From the NCBI GenBank assembly GCA_021018995.1, contig CM037590.1, forward strand, positions 81,066,097 to 81,130,096: a stretch of 64,000 nucleotides of DNA, read 5' to 3'. The notes below the pieces were generated by a model. The model made no database searches. It worked only from the letters and a program-made list of their open reading frames with translations, and was not told where the DNA came from. Below, in pieces: positions 24,463 to 36,514 of this stretch. This DNA is from Chloranthus sessilifolius. Its lineage: Eukaryota; Streptophyta; Magnoliopsida; Chloranthales; Chloranthaceae. A program made the position numbers and the translations under genes. Every line of letters starts with the position of its first letter. The stretch's first letter is position 1.

Positions 24463-25272
24463 ACAACACAGAAACAGAGAGAAAAATGTATGCTAAACCT
24501 CAAGATCTGAGCTACCAGATCTGGCCTCTAATCCTATCTATAAAGCAAGTAAGATGGGAGGTTGAATTTGTCAGATTAACTAAATTATCTAAAAGTAAAA
24601 TTTAAACTAAGTGATCTAGATCCGAGTTGGGGGAATTGGATGCAAAATTAATAAGAATGGAGAAATAACATCTACTTAAGCTTAGTAATTGATTGCAGAG
24701 TGAGAAATAGTGTAACACAATTGAGAAAGTATCAAATCTTCATCTGGCTACCAGCTCAGATGTAAGAGAAAATAATCCAATTCAAGGATTAGAATTGAGT
24801 TGAACTTATGGATATGATCTGTCCACTGTCATGGACACTGATCATCTAATAGTTTTCTCCTTCAATCCAAAGTCTTAATTCAGAACATAAGCACCACTAC
24901 AAATGCTGTAAGAACCAGGTTACAAGCATAGATTCTTACAGGGATAGTGGATTAAGGGAAATTATTTAAAAATAGTAAATCTAAAGGAATCTAATGAGTG
25001 AGGAGATCACAATGAACCCTCAACATGAATCTAATTGAGAACGTACTGATGAAAGCAACCAATTACAAAACACAGCTTAAAACAGCTCTCGAATTTGTAG
25101 TCTTGAATATAATTGTCGCTTGAATTACATAAGTATCTCACAGTTCTCAATTATAGACAAGAGCTAGGCTATTACAGAGGTTTCAGACAAGCTATCTTGA
25201 TCTGAATTGGAAAATGGGGTAGCAAGAATGAAACTCAAATTCTGGATACCCAAATTAGGCAAATAGTTCATG

Positions 25273-25280
25273 TATTTATA
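25273..25280 (-). promoter_or_regulatory. TATA box of E2 LTR
   Basis: The + strand TATTTATA gives TATAAATA on minus, downstream of the E2 U3 palindrome array. Confidence 0.65.
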
Positions 25281-25529
25281 GTTTTTCCCAAGTCCAGCTC
25301 AGATGTGCATCAACCAATCAGAATTGGTTAGATCCATATCAACTAATAGGAGTCGAGCACAAGGATCCAGATCTGTTCTGGCCAATCGGAACTGCTTGAT
25401 CTGGTTTAGCCAATCAGGAGACAGAGGCATCAATTCTGTTAGGTAATTCAAAAGTCTGTTTGAGCTTCTAGAAGTTCCCGCCAAGTAATTTCATCTTTGG
25501 GTGTTCACATGGAGTGGAATATGCCTCTA

Positions 25530-25975
25530 GTTCGTGCTCAAAATCTTTCAGAATGCCCCTGGGTTTTTAAATACATTGGGGCACGTGCAGAGATTACTGA
25601 AATGCTCTTACAGATGCTGGGAATCTTTAGAATATGATTTCGCACAGATTGGGGGCCTTTCCGAAAGGAAATGTGACTTCTGGAGCTCTATTCGCACAGA
25701 TTGGAGGTCTTTTCGAAAGGACAAGTAACTTTTGGAGCTCTATTCACATAGAACTAGTGTTTTTCGCAAGGAGTTTTCTTCTTTTCGAATAGATCATCAG
25801 CGAGTTTGTTTCCTTTCGAATAGATCAGGTGCTCTTTGAAAACCAAGCCTGGAGCTTTAGTTCTTTTCGCAGTGTTCAGGTTCTATTCGAATAGATCAGG
25901 AATCCTTTCGAATAGATCAGGAACCTTTCGAATAGCATTCTGTAGTGCATTCTTCTTTTCGAATAGCTCTAAACT
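25530..25975. repeat. Palindrome array, TTCGAA type, in E2 U3
   Basis: About a dozen copies of CTTTTCGAATAGATCAGG or CCTTTCGAAAGG and decayed forms lie upstream of the E2 TATA box. The position matches the TCGA-type arrays of E1 and E3, but the word is different. Confidence 0.85.
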
Positions 25976-26230
25976 TATTTCCATGCTGAAACCAGGCCTT
26001 TGTCTTCTTTAGTTTAGGCATTTTGACAGCCAGTGAGGTTGTCCCTTCTCCTTCTTCCTCCAGATCAAGATGGGTGATCATCTTTTTGGTACTTTTAAGC
26101 TACTTTCAGAGTTAAGCCTGCCTTTATTATCAGCTGTAAAACAAACACTTAAAATAATTATTTAGTTCTCTCAGGGGTCTATCAAGGCCCAGATTAAGGG
26201 ATGGAAAATGGTATTTTCCAGTTCTCAACA

Positions 26231-28206
26231 ATGGGAGCTAATGATCATATCTAGCTCTGATTCAGATTCTGATTAGGAGTAGATTGTATTTAGGATTTGC
26301 TTGTAGTCCTTAGCTTGTAGTTAGGATTTATTTGTAATTAGTCTGTTTTTGTTTCTGATGTTTATATTTTTGTTTGATTGTACTATTTTTTTGATACTTT
26401 GTAATCACTTGTGTGCAATAAATTTATTGTTTTGTACATTTCACTGTGCCTTTTGCTTTCCTTTGTGTTTAATTTTGTTCTCATATTTTTTTTTCTTTTC
26501 TGTTGCTACTGTCTTTTATATGTACCCTGTTGTTTCATGTTATACTTCCACAACAGTGAGGACACTGCTCCTCATAGGTTTTGGGGTATGGAAGAGTATG
26601 CCAATGGGATAGTTAATGTTAGTGCAACAATGTTGAATATAATTTGTGAAAATAAAGTGAATTGCCACCTATTTTTTTTTAAAAAGAGGAAATTTAAAAA
26701 CTTTTTAAAACTAAATATTGCCATAGCTCTAACATTGTCATGAAACAACTATCAGGAATTTTCAAAAATTGATGCTTAGTGAACTTAAAAAGAGAGAAAT
26801 TTGTGAGGATATCCCCTAGAAATTTGATGAAAGACCATACCCAGTGAGATTTGAGCATGAATGAAATTTCTTTGAAGAGTATTTTGGCAATTTTTTCTGC
26901 TCTAAGGACTGATTGAATCTACCCTTGTTCACTAGAAGTTTGGCAAATCCAAGTTGAAATAGCTTGGCAGCATTCAAGACATTGAAGACATGATATAAGG
27001 ACACCCCTTGGACAGTTTGAGCTTAAAATCCTTACCCTTTGAACTGCCCTTGATACACACCATTTGAGCCTTAAAAATCCAAGTTTTCCTTTGATAGAAA
27101 CCAGAAAATTTGAATCTAAAACTCAATGACCTGATGCAGCTTGACCCTTATCCTGAGATTTCAGAAGGAAGAGGTGAAAGAGTTGAAGAAGGTAGAGTTG
27201 TTTTGACAGTTGGTTGAAAGAGAAGGAAACACAGTTGATGGTAGTTGTGGCATTCCAGCCCATAAAAAAAAATAAAAAATGAGAAAAATACAAAAAGAAA
27301 GAAAAACAGAAAAGCAAAATAAAAATATGAGAGAGAAGTCATTTCATTAGATATTTTGAAAAAGAAGAGAGGAAGCTAGCCACTTTGGCTCTGAAAATTC
27401 AAAAAGAAGATGAAATTATGCTTAAATGAAGGTTGTGAAGTTGCAAATCACCTCCTTACCTTGCTGATTTCTCAAATTTGAATCCTTTTATTCTCTTTTA
27501 TTCTTTATAAACCTCACCCATAAGCCACGTTATAACCCAATAAAAAGACCTTACTGATCTGAAATGGATTGAGCTGTCATGCGGGGATGAGGATTTGTAT
27601 AATCTATGGTGAAAAGAGTTAGAAAATTTCAAAAATTAGAGCATTGCCTATGCTCATGCTTGCAGTCCTATTTGAGGTTACAACTGCTCTTGAGCTGTGT
27701 GAAATGATGCACCCTTTCATGTTTATTCTGAGTGACAACCCTGGTGAGACTTGGGTCTGACATTGAATCTGTTGGGGGCATTATCAAAACATAACTCTCA
27801 ATTTGAAGGTAAGCCCTGCATTAATTTTCATACAAAATGCCTTGACAATAGCTGATTGATTATGAAGGAATTACAATAGAATTATAGTTTTAAACTGCTG
27901 TGTTTCTTCTAGGAATCCTCCAAAATTGAATGAACAAGGTGTGGAATGAATTTTATTTTGCTTGAATTTTATTTTTTAACATGCTGCATTGATATTAATT
28001 AAGTCATTGGAGAAGTTTGTGGGTACCTTCACTAAAAACCCTCAAGAGACTCCACTCCTCCACTAGGGATCACCTAGTGGTTTAAAAGGCTTGATGCATA
28101 TGCTAAATGCATCTGTGCTCCCTACAGAAGTGGCATTTTTCATTTTCAATAATTGTTTTTAATTTCTCCTTTGCTTAGGGATTAGCAAAGCTTAGGTTTG
28201 GAGGTG
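26231..28206 (+). other. E1 3' untranslated region and polypurine tract
   Basis: This is E1 sequence downstream of its lost ORF3; 26545-26620 matches the reverse complement of E3 at 33370-33460, including CAGTGAGGACACTGCTCC. No coding region was found. It ends with the plus-strand primer CTTAGGTTTGGAGGTG at about 28191-28206, directly before the 3' LTR. Confidence 0.8.
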
Positions 28207-30346
28207 TGTTAAGCAGTGAAAAATACCAATTTTCACCTCCAAACCTGACCTTTGATGGACCTTTGAGTTGACTAATAATGTGTTTTGAGTGTATTTCGTA
28301 GATAAGTAATAAATTATAGTCTTAGTGCAGACATCCACCTAAAATGGCCAAAGAAGCAATCTGTTACTCAATATGTGCTCATACATCCCAAAGGCCAACC
28401 AATCAAACAATCCACAGATCCTTAAAAATTCATGAGAATGTCATGGGCCCAACTGGGTATGCTTGGGACCAAGTGCAGTTGAAAGGAATGAAGATTGAAC
28501 CCACCAAGAGGTTACTGTGTGCTGACAAATGAAAGACAATACACGAAAGATGTGTGCCAGCTGTGGAAACTCAAAGCAGAACATCTCGAGAGGTCACTCC
28601 AAGCTGTCGAGAGGTTGGGAGATGTATTTCAACCTGTCGAGAGGTACTGAGATGAAAATGTGAAGATCTCGAGATGTTTATAGATCCTGTAGAGAGGTTA
28701 GAGGTGCAGCAGAAGATCCTGTCGAGAGGATACCTGGAGGTGCAGGGGAAGTCGAGAGGTCCCAGCTACATGTCGAGAGGTTCAACTGAACCTGTCGAGC
28801 AGTGCAAGGCAACCTGTCGACGACTTACCTGAAGCTACGCTCATTCTTGCGAGGATTGAAGCAACCTGTCGAGCACTCAACTGAAGACTGTATAACAAGT
28901 TGACAGGTTGTTTATAACTTGTCGAGAGGATGAATGAAGAACTGGACATAAGATGAAAATATGCTCCAATCCTGTCGACTAGTGCAACTCAACCTATTGA
29001 GAAGTAAAGGAACCTATCGAGAGCTACTCCATCCTATGGAAATGAATGCCAAGCAGACTAAGAACCTGTCGAGAGGTTCCCTGAACCTCTCGACACTTGA
29101 ATTAGGGACTTCTCAGTTCCTTTCACAGCAGTTGCCAAACTCTGGTGCTTTGTGCACACTTTCCAAAGCATGTCACCAACCCCTGGGGGTATTTTTAGTA
29201 CACAACTAGGCACGAATAGGAACTCTAACCACTTCATATGTACTTACCAGTTTTGAACCAATGGGGGAAGAGCTTTTAGAAGAGAAATCAGCCACATCAG
29301 CAACTGGGAATAACTGAAATATTCCCTTGAGCTCTGATTGGCTGAAACAGATTTGAGGGAAGAGTATAAATGGAGGAGAAATTGCACTAAAAATTTATCC
29401 ATAAATTAAGATAACCAAAGCCAATTCGAAATTCCATTTCCCTCTAAAAATTTCCTCTCTTCCTTTTTCCCCCATTTTCTCCTTAGCCAATTATGGTTGG
29501 CAAAACCCCCTCAGTAGCTAGAGTGAGGTTGAGAGCTGTAAATTGAGAGTTTCAGAGGCTTGGTAAGGGATTGTATATTACACATATTGCAGATCTAAGC
29601 ACAATAGGATTATAAGTTGTATTATTACAGTGTAATTATGGTTTTTAAAGTTGATTCTGATCTTAATTTCACTTTTTCATATTTGATTTCCCTGGATTTG
29701 ATATCCCTGTGGATGCTTGAGCTTGTAGCTTGACACCCACAACATCTGTAATTGCTTACCTGTTCCAATTAAAATCCTTGAATTGGGACAATTTCTGGGA
29801 TGATCTGTGACCATTCAAGTGGACAGATCATAGCCTTAGGATTGCTCCAATTCTTTGGTTGAGATTAGATTCTTATACCTTTCATCTGAGCTTGTAGCCA
29901 GATGAAGGATTGTTGCAAATCTATCCTATGCATTGCCTTTGATCTAATTGACTTTCAGTAAAGACCAAAATCCCTATCTGCTGCTCTCCACCTTTTGATT
30001 TTAATCTTTTTCATTCCCTTGAATCTGAGTTTAATAAGTTCTGGATCATTTTGCATTTGATTTTTGTAGTTCTTAGTAAAGTGACAAATCTTAGAAACCT
30101 CTCATCTTTTCTGCTTTGATTTAGTCTAAATTAGAATAGAGTGTCAGATCTGTCATAAATCTAGAGATTTACCTCATTTCTAAGCACATTTCCCTGTGGA
30201 CCTACCCTGACTTACCTATTAAAACTTACTGTAACAACCCTGGTTCTTATAGGACTGCTTGCTTATCTTGATCCCATATCTCTGTATTTTGTCTTCTCAT
30301 TTTACTGTTTTAACCATTTAATAATTGTAAGGTAAGCAAGTCAACA
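28207..30346 (+). repeat. E1 3' LTR
   Basis: The LTR starts TGTTAAGCAG and ends AGTCAACA. It is collinear with the 5' LTR, including a TCGA-type palindrome array at about 28570-29100 (here with fewer copies, one segment being deleted) and the TATAAAT site near 29365. Confidence 0.9.
28570..29100. repeat. Palindrome array, TCGA type, in E1 3' U3
   Basis: Copies of AACCTGTCGAGAGGTT and decayed forms match the 5' LTR array but with a missing block after 28618. Confidence 0.85.
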
Positions 30347-30351
30347 GTAGG
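30347..30351. repeat. Target site duplication of E1, right copy (GTAGG)
   Basis: GTAGG follows the E1 3' LTR and differs from GTGGG at 10755-10759 by one transition. Confidence 0.7.
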
Positions 30352-30418
30352 AGATGTCCGGACATATCAGAGCTTCTTGGGTAGGCGCAAGAAGTCCAAG
30401 GGTGATAATAAGGATTAG
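30352..30418 (+). pseudogene. PMD pseudogene, end of last exon
   Basis: Removing E1 and one copy of the duplication joins 10759 to 30352 in frame. The remaining codons give a basic tail containing RRKKSKGD and stop at TAG 30416-30418. This continuity supports both the E1 borders and the last exon. The basic tail looks nuclear-localisation-like. Confidence 0.7.
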
Positions 30419-30669
30419 GGCTTTGCTTTTGGATTTTTAAAAATTTTGAGAGACATATATAACTTTGTTTTCTCTTTTTTCTGAAAATATGTAAGGGACG
30501 ATGTAATGCTATATTTTTTTGATGGTTTTACTCCTTTGAATGAATGTTTATTGTTTTCCCTCTTTGTTGCCTGCTCCATCTCTGTTGTGGTATATCGGCT
30601 CTCTTTTGCAGGGAGGATTCAATTGATAGCAAGAAAAATCCTTTGGGCCATACCCTTAGTTAACACCTT
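30419..30669 (+). other. 3' flank of the PMD pseudogene
   Basis: This is T-rich sequence with no credible ORF, probably the former 3' untranslated region. It is cut by the Athila array at 30675 and should resume at 51314. Confidence 0.5.
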
Positions 30670-30674
30670 GTCAC
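30670..30674. repeat. Outer target site duplication of the Athila array, left (GTCAC)
   Basis: GTCAC lies directly before the array end TGTTGTTGCTGG. The opposite flank at 51309-51313 is GCCAC, one transition apart. Confidence 0.6.
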
Positions 30675-31717
30675 TGTTGTTGCTGGTACCGTCCAATTAT
30701 TATATGATTAAAATAGCCAATTAAAAGGCACAAATTACAAATGTATGGGATCAACGTGAGCAACCAGTCCTGCAAGAACCAGGGCTGTTGTAGCAAGTTT
30801 TAAGAGGTAAGTAAGCGTATGTCCATAGGGAGATGTGGTTCAACTATAGTAAATCTCCAGATCTATGGTAGATTTGGCACTCTATCCTAATTTAAGCTAA
30901 ACTAAAATAGGAAAGAGGAGAGGTTTTAGGGTTTTATCACTTTTACTACAAACTACAAAAGTTAAATACAATTGATCCAGATCTAATCAAACACAGAGAT
31001 AAGGGGAGATATAGAAAAGATGAAAATTCAAAAGGGGTGAGAACAATAGCTAGGGGTCATGGTCTCTTACTAAAAATCAAAGGAATCAAAAGCAGTGCAG
31101 AGGACTGATTTGCAACAATCCTTTATTCTGGCTCCAAGCTACCCAGGTTGCCTCGACAGAGGTGAGGTAAAAGAATCCAATCTCCACCAATGGATCAAAG
31201 CAATCCTGAGGTTAGGATCTGCCCTTCTATTAGATACAGTCCTAAGGTTATGATCTGCCCTTCTACTGGATACAGTTCATCCCTAAGATTGCTCAAATCT
31301 ATTGATCTTGATTGGAATAGGTAAACTATTACAGATGTTGCAGATGCTAGGCTACGAGCTCCCCATTTCTGGCTGGCATCCATAGGAGTATCCAATCCAG
31401 TGAAATCAAATATGAAGAAGTGAAATGTAGATTAGAATCACCTTTAAAAACCATAATTATATAGCAACCTTATAATACTATTGTGCCCAGATCTGTAATC
31501 TGTGCAATATACAATCTCTTATAAGCCTCTGAATCTCTCAATTTATAGCTCAAGACCTCACCCTAACTACTGAAAAGAGTTTAACCACTCATGATTGGCT
31601 AAAGAGAGGATGGGAGAAGAAGGAAGAAAGAGGGAGAGTTTGGAGGGAAAAATGGATCTTGCACTAAGCTCTGGTTCTCTTAAATTTTGGATTCTTTTTT
31701 CTATAAAAGCTCTCTTC

Positions 31718-31725
31718 TATTTATA
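31718..31725 (-). promoter_or_regulatory. TATA box of E3 3' LTR
   Basis: TATTTATA on + is TATAAATA on minus, downstream of the array at 31990-32665. Confidence 0.65.
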
Positions 31726-31989
31726 CCTTCTCTCTATCTTAGATTCGTTTCAACCAATCAGAGCCCAAGAGAATAATTTTGTTATTCGGGGCTGCTGATG
31801 TGGTTGATTTCTCTTTTAGAAGCTCTTCTCCCATTGGTCCATAATTGGCAAATACACGTGAAGCAGTTAGGGTTTCCAGTCGTACATAGCTGAATGCTAA
31901 AAATACCCCTAGGGGTCGCTGACGTGCTTTGGGATGTGTGCACAGGCTTCTGAAATTGGCAGCTGTTAAAGAAACAAAATTGAGAAGTT

Positions 31990-32665
31990 GCCAGTTTGAA
32001 TGTCGAGAGGTTCAGGGATCCTCTCGATAGGTTCTGAATTTGCGTTGTGTTCACATCGATAGGTTGCAGTGGTTGTCGACAGCTTTATAGACTTCTTAAG
32101 AGGTTTGGAGTCTTCTCGACAAGATGAACGACGCTCGTCGATAGGATTAGAGTAGCTCTCGATATGTTCAGCTTGACTAGTCGACAGGATTGGAGAGTAT
32201 TCTCACCCTCTATCCAGTTTCGCATTCATCCACTTGACAGGTTATAGAAAATTTTGTCGACATCTTTATGAAGTTCTTGTTTGAGCTTTCAACAGGTTGT
32301 CTGAACCTCGCGAAGATGAGCGTCATTTAGCTTCAGGTGAGTTGTTGATAGGTTATCTTGGACTGCTCGACAGGTTCAGCTGAACCTCTCTACTTCTCCT
32401 GCACCTTTAGGTAAGGTGTCGACAGGATCTTTTTGCTGCACTTCCAACCTCTCGACAGGATCTATCATCCTCTCGATCTCTTTATAGTTTCTCCTCGGAA
32501 CCTCTCGACATGTTATAATTTGCCTTCAGAACTTCTCGACAGGTGCTGGGGAGCTCTTGACAGCTTCGTGGAACCTCTCGATAGCTTATTGGCACCTCTT
32601 GATACTTGGCTTTCGAGCATCAAAACCTCTCAACAGCTAGACTTAACCTCTCGATAGGTTCTGCC
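31990..32665. repeat. Palindrome array, TCGA type, in E3 3' U3
   Basis: More than twenty copies or decayed copies of AACCTCTCGACAGGTT, in both half-site phases, lie upstream of the TATA box. Confidence 0.85.
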
Positions 32666-33035
32666 TTGTGCTTCCACAGCTGGCACACATCTTGGGTGTC
32701 CTGTACTTCATTTGGTCAACGCCCAACATCCTCTTAGTAGGTTCAATCTTTATTCCTTACAACTGGACTTGGTCCCAAGCATTTCCAGTTGGGTCCATGA
32801 CCTTCTCATGACTCTCTAAGGCTCTTGTGGACTGCTTGATTGGCTGGCCTTTGGGCTGTAAGGTCACCTATTGAGCAGCAAATTGCTTCTTTGGCTCTTG
32901 TAAGTGAATATCTGCACTAAGCTTGCAATTCATTGCTTATCTATAAAATACACTTAAAACACATTATTAGTCAGCTCAACGGTCCACCAAAGGTCAAGTT
33001 AGGAGGTGAAAAATGGTATTTTTCACTGCTTAACA

Positions 33036-33049
33036 TACCCCTAAACCTA
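33036..33049 (-). other. E3 polypurine tract
   Basis: The minus strand reads TAGGTTTAGGGGTA directly before the LTR TGTT start, the position expected for the plus-strand primer. Confidence 0.7.
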
Positions 33050-33772
33050 AGCTTTGCTAGTCCTTCAGTAAAGGAGAAAATAAAATATGCCACTTCAGTC
33101 CTTAGAGCAGAATAAATTGCCAAACACTCTTCAAAGAAAATTTTTCAGGCCCAAATCTCACTAGGTATAGTCTTCCATCATATTTCTGGGGCATATCCTC
33201 ACAATTTTCTCTCTTTTCAAGTTTACTATGCACTAATTTTTAAAAATTCCTGACATTTACTACATAAAAATGTTAGAACTATACATGTTTTAGTTTTAAA
33301 AAGTTTTTAATTTCCTCTATTTCAAACAAAAAATCAGGTGGGAAATTATATTATTTTCTCAATTTCTGTTAAAACCTTGTTGTACTATCATTAACTATCC
33401 ATTGGCAAACCTTACCACACCCCCAAACCTATGAGGAGCAGTGTCCTCACTGATTCATAGATAAGAGGCTGTGCAGCATGAGAAAAACATATACATAGAA
33501 GCAAGGAAAGAAAAATAAATAAATAAACTGCAGTTAAACAAAAAACATCAAGACACAAATAAAATAAGAACCAATAGTAAACAAAACACACAAATGAGGA
33601 CAAGAAAGCAGATAATAAAATAAAAAGAAAGCAAGAAAAGCACAGTAAATAGACTAAAGAGAAAGTCCATTGATAATACAAAAAGATGGAAAAAAATACA
33701 AAAGCAGCCTAAGCAACTATAGCAAGCCTACAAAACCAGGTAAAAAGCCTAAAAAAAAAGAAGAAGCTAAAA
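33050..33772 (-). other. E3 region between ORF3 and polypurine tract
   Basis: Non-coding and homologous to 45814-47705 and to E1 26231-28190, but shorter than in E4 because an internal part is missing here near 33085. No supported gene. Confidence 0.75.
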
Positions 33773-36514
33773 CTACACAGAGTCAGAGGTGAAGATGTCA
33801 CCAGGGTCGAATCCTTGTGGAGCAACATAGGCTTTTAACTTAGCTCTCCTCTCAACCTTGGTATGCTCTTTGGTAGTAACTACCTCCTAAGACTCGGTAG
33901 CTGTCTCTTTCCCTTTTCTGGCTTGTTGAGAGGGTGGACTTGTAGGAGGAGTAGGGGCTTGAGCAGGTGTTGTGCCAGTCAGTTCAGCCACTCTTCCTTC
34001 GAGGATTTTTGCTTTTATTTCAGCATAGAGAACTCTACTTTCATAGAGGTCCCTTATAGCCTTTGTGGTCTCTTTGGCAGCAGATAGCCTTTTCTCAAGT
34101 CCATCTGCTCACAGTTTCTCAGTGGCTGCAATGAGCTTTTCAGCTTCATATTGGAGTAAAATGCTTTGCCAGCCATTGGATATCTACATCATCTCATAGT
34201 TGTAATCTACAATCATTTGCTCAATCTTTGTTTCATAGGGCATCTCAATTGATTTGCAGAGGGCAGCTATTCCCTGCACAACATCCTTCTTGAGGTAGGG
34301 GTTCTGTTTCATGACATGGAGGAGGGTAGAGTATAGAGGAGGTAAGGGGAATGAAGAGGTAGGGAGTATGGACTGAGAGGGTTCAAGGTCAGGATCGTGG
34401 TCAGTTTTGATTGGGTTTGAGGAGGTAGGGATTAGGCCCTCCACATCTGTGGCAGCATCAGAGGTAGCTACAACAGGTGGGAGAGGGGGTTGGTATTGTG
34501 TGAGGAAGATTGGCAGAGGTAGGGGAATAATGGGAGGTGGGATACGGTCAGGCTGGGGTTTTGGTTCAAGTGTAGTTTGAGTAGAGGCATCCTTATAGGT
34601 AGGAGAAGGGATGGCTGGTTCGTGGGAAGGTTGGGTTAAAAGTGTCAAGGTGGAGTGGATGGCTTGGAGGCTATTTAGAAGGGAGGATTGACTTTGGAGT
34701 GTGGGGTGCATGGCTTGGAGTGTGGCCTCAATTAATGATTGAGTTTGGTTGTTGGTCATTACTTGGGATTGAAGGGAAAGTAAAAGGTGAAGGATTTGGG
34801 GTAACAGGTTAGGTTTGACAGGGGTTGTGGGTTGGATTGATGGAATTGGTTGGAAAGGGGGAGTGTAGGTATAGGTAAAAGGTGGGGTGGGTGAGGTGTG
34901 TAAATGAGTTGGCTATGGAGAGTTAGGTAGTGGGGTGTACTCATGTCCAATATTGTCCACAATGGACTTTATTAGAGATGAATAACCCTCACTAGTGACC
35001 TGGTCTTGGGTATGTGGAGGTGAGATGAGAAAAATGGAGTGAAAGTAAAAGGGAATGGATGGAGGGGAAGAAGTGGCTGAGCTAGCTGATGAAGCTGGTG
35101 CAGGGCTCAAAGGTGGGGTGGCTAATATGGGTGGGCTGGCTGGGATGGTGAGTGAAGGTAGGGTAGGGATTGGGTCAATGATAAAAGGGGCAGATAGAGG
35201 TGTGGATGTGGTGATGATGGAGAGGGATGCTGAAGTACTGGGAGGTAGGGAAACTGGAATGGAGGGCAAAGAAAATTAGATGGATGGTAGAGAGGCTGCT
35301 GGGATAGAAAAACTAGGGATATCAAGCATGGAAGGAACAAAGATGGAAGGGATGGAGGGGATGACTGCAGGTGATGGGGGAATCAAAGGAGCGGCTATAG
35401 AGCTGGCCACTTGAGGTGCCTCCCTTTTAGTACTCTCCACAGATTTACTTTTGCTCTTCCCAATGAGAGTCCTACTGGCAGACCAGGCCCTCTTCCCAAA
35501 TGCTTTAGGGGTCACCTTTTTCACTTCCTCCCCCTCTTTGAAAACAAATTCTGTTCTCCTGAGCAGGGCAGTAATGAGTCTATTATAGGGTAACCCTGGT
35601 AAGGCTTGAGCCTTCCTACACTTGTCATTCACCTCCACCATGGCCTCAAACACCAAATGAGCAACATTTATAAATTGGCCCTTGGAGAAACAATAGAGGG
35701 CATCTACTATGGAGACTCTTCTTTCTTGTTGATGCCCACTCACATAGATATTCTTCCTCCAAATGGAATCAAAGAACATCATGCTGGGGTGCAAATCTCT
35801 TCTCATTATTAAGTCCCCAGATCCCACAATGCCTTGAGTGAGGTGCCTGGCCATTACTTTGAAAGAGACATTCTTAAGTGTAGCCAGGCCATAGACTGAA
35901 TCAAAAATAGCAGGGACCCCCAATGCTATCCCTATATCTCTGTAGTCCACCACCATCTTTACATGATCAATCAAAATTACAAGGCAGGGCTCAAGTGAAT
36001 CGGGCTTAGTTTGTTTCCTAAGGTTCTAATACTACAACTTAACCAGCCTTGGATAAGATTTTTCATTCAGTGGGCTCAACATGGGTGTCAGGCCTACCTT
36101 CACCAAATAATTCAAAGTACCCTGACACTCCTCTACCTTAGAGAAATAAGGGGTGTGAACAATAGTCTCTAGGATTAGACCTAATGCATCCACAAATTCA
36201 TTGGGTGTGGATCTGAGTAAAGGTACTTAAGGCTCCAATTCAGGGCTAGGCTCAGCCTCAGAAAGTTCAGGCACAAAGTTAGGTTGTGTCTCAGGGGCCT
36301 CCTCAACAAATTCATCACTGGTTTGGGCCCTCTTTGATTTCTTGGCATTTTTAGATTTCATAGTTTTCTCAGCTTGGTTCATGACCAGCTTCCTTTTTGC
36401 AGGTGGGGATTCAGTGGGTTGTGTGGTGAGCCTATTGGACTTCCTAGTGGCTTTGGTGGTGGATTTAGTAGGTACTTTGAAAAGATTAGTCAAGGTATCC
36501 TCTTGACCAGACAT
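33773..36514 (-). pseudogene. E3 third ORF (PF20167-like)
   Basis: The start at 36514 (MSG) aligns with E2 and E4, and the final codons before TAG at 33773-33775 read GDIFTSDSV. The order is a basic region with KRKLVMNQ and KKSKRAQ, then the PF20167-like domain (VVDYRDIGIALGVP, RHLTQGIVG, NIYVSGHQQERRV, LITALLRRTEFVF), a long Pro/Ser-rich linker, and a C-terminal helical, Lys/Glu-rich segment that may form a coiled coil. Stops and frameshifts occur near 36227, 35975, 35270, 34913 and 34183. No membrane span or signal peptide is seen. Its function is unknown. Confidence 0.75.

Larger units (their letters stand above)
17409..26230 (-). mobile_element. E2: minus-strand Athila-type element nested in E1, 3' truncated
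   Basis: In minus orientation E2 has a 5' LTR remnant (26230 down to about 24495), gag, protease, RT, RNase H, integrase, a spacer and the first part of ORF3, ending at 17409. The LTR starts TGTTGAGAACTGG, a diverged relative of the E1 start TGTTAAGCAGTG. The primer site, leader and LTR 3' end are deleted before gag, and the 3' half of ORF3 and the 3' LTR are gone. It is a different subfamily from E1 and E3, with a different palindrome word. Its pol is the best preserved in the window. Confidence 0.85.
24495..26230 (-). repeat. E2 5' LTR, lacking its 3' end
   Basis: The LTR starts at 26230 (TGTTGAGAAC on minus) and shows scattered homology with the E1 and E3 LTRs. The homologous segment CTACCAGATCTGGCCTCTAA near 24513 corresponds to LTR interior, and gag begins only some 30-50 bases beyond. 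The LTR end, primer site and leader are therefore deleted. The left boundary is approximate. Confidence 0.75.
10760..30346 (+). mobile_element. E1: Athila-type Ty3/gypsy retrotransposon carrying nested E2
   Basis: E1 has direct LTRs at 10760-12958 and 28207-30346, an Asp-type primer site, gag, protease, RT and RNase H in + order, a polypurine tract, and a near-perfect 5-bp duplication. Integrase and the third ORF are missing because the interval from RNase H to the 3' untranslated region is replaced by E2 (17409-26230). The two LTRs differ at several percent of sites by eye, so the insertion is not recent. The protease motif DLGAS and RT motif DRYSGYNQI are typical of the Athila lineage. It inserted into the last exon of a PMD gene in the same orientation. 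Confidence 0.9.
30675..33035 (-). repeat. E3 3' LTR
   Basis: The minus-strand start is TGTTAAGCAGTG at 33035 and the end is CAGCAACAACA at 30675. It is collinear with 43434-45799 with a few percent mismatches by eye. It carries a TATA box and a palindrome array in U3. Confidence 0.9.

Noticed and set aside
26411..26743. 110-codon frame in the E1 3' region
   Set aside because: Hydrophobic Phe/Leu-rich translation of T-rich DNA; not conserved in E3 or E4.
30675..30683. Array left end placed at TGCTGG (30681) with flank GTTGT
   Set aside because: That flank does not match the right side. Placing the end at 30675 agrees with the E1 alignment and gives GTCAC against GCCAC.
34913..35340. Several Pro/Ser-rich minus-strand frames counted as separate proteins
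   Set aside because: They are frame-shifted pieces of one low-complexity linker in E3 ORF3.
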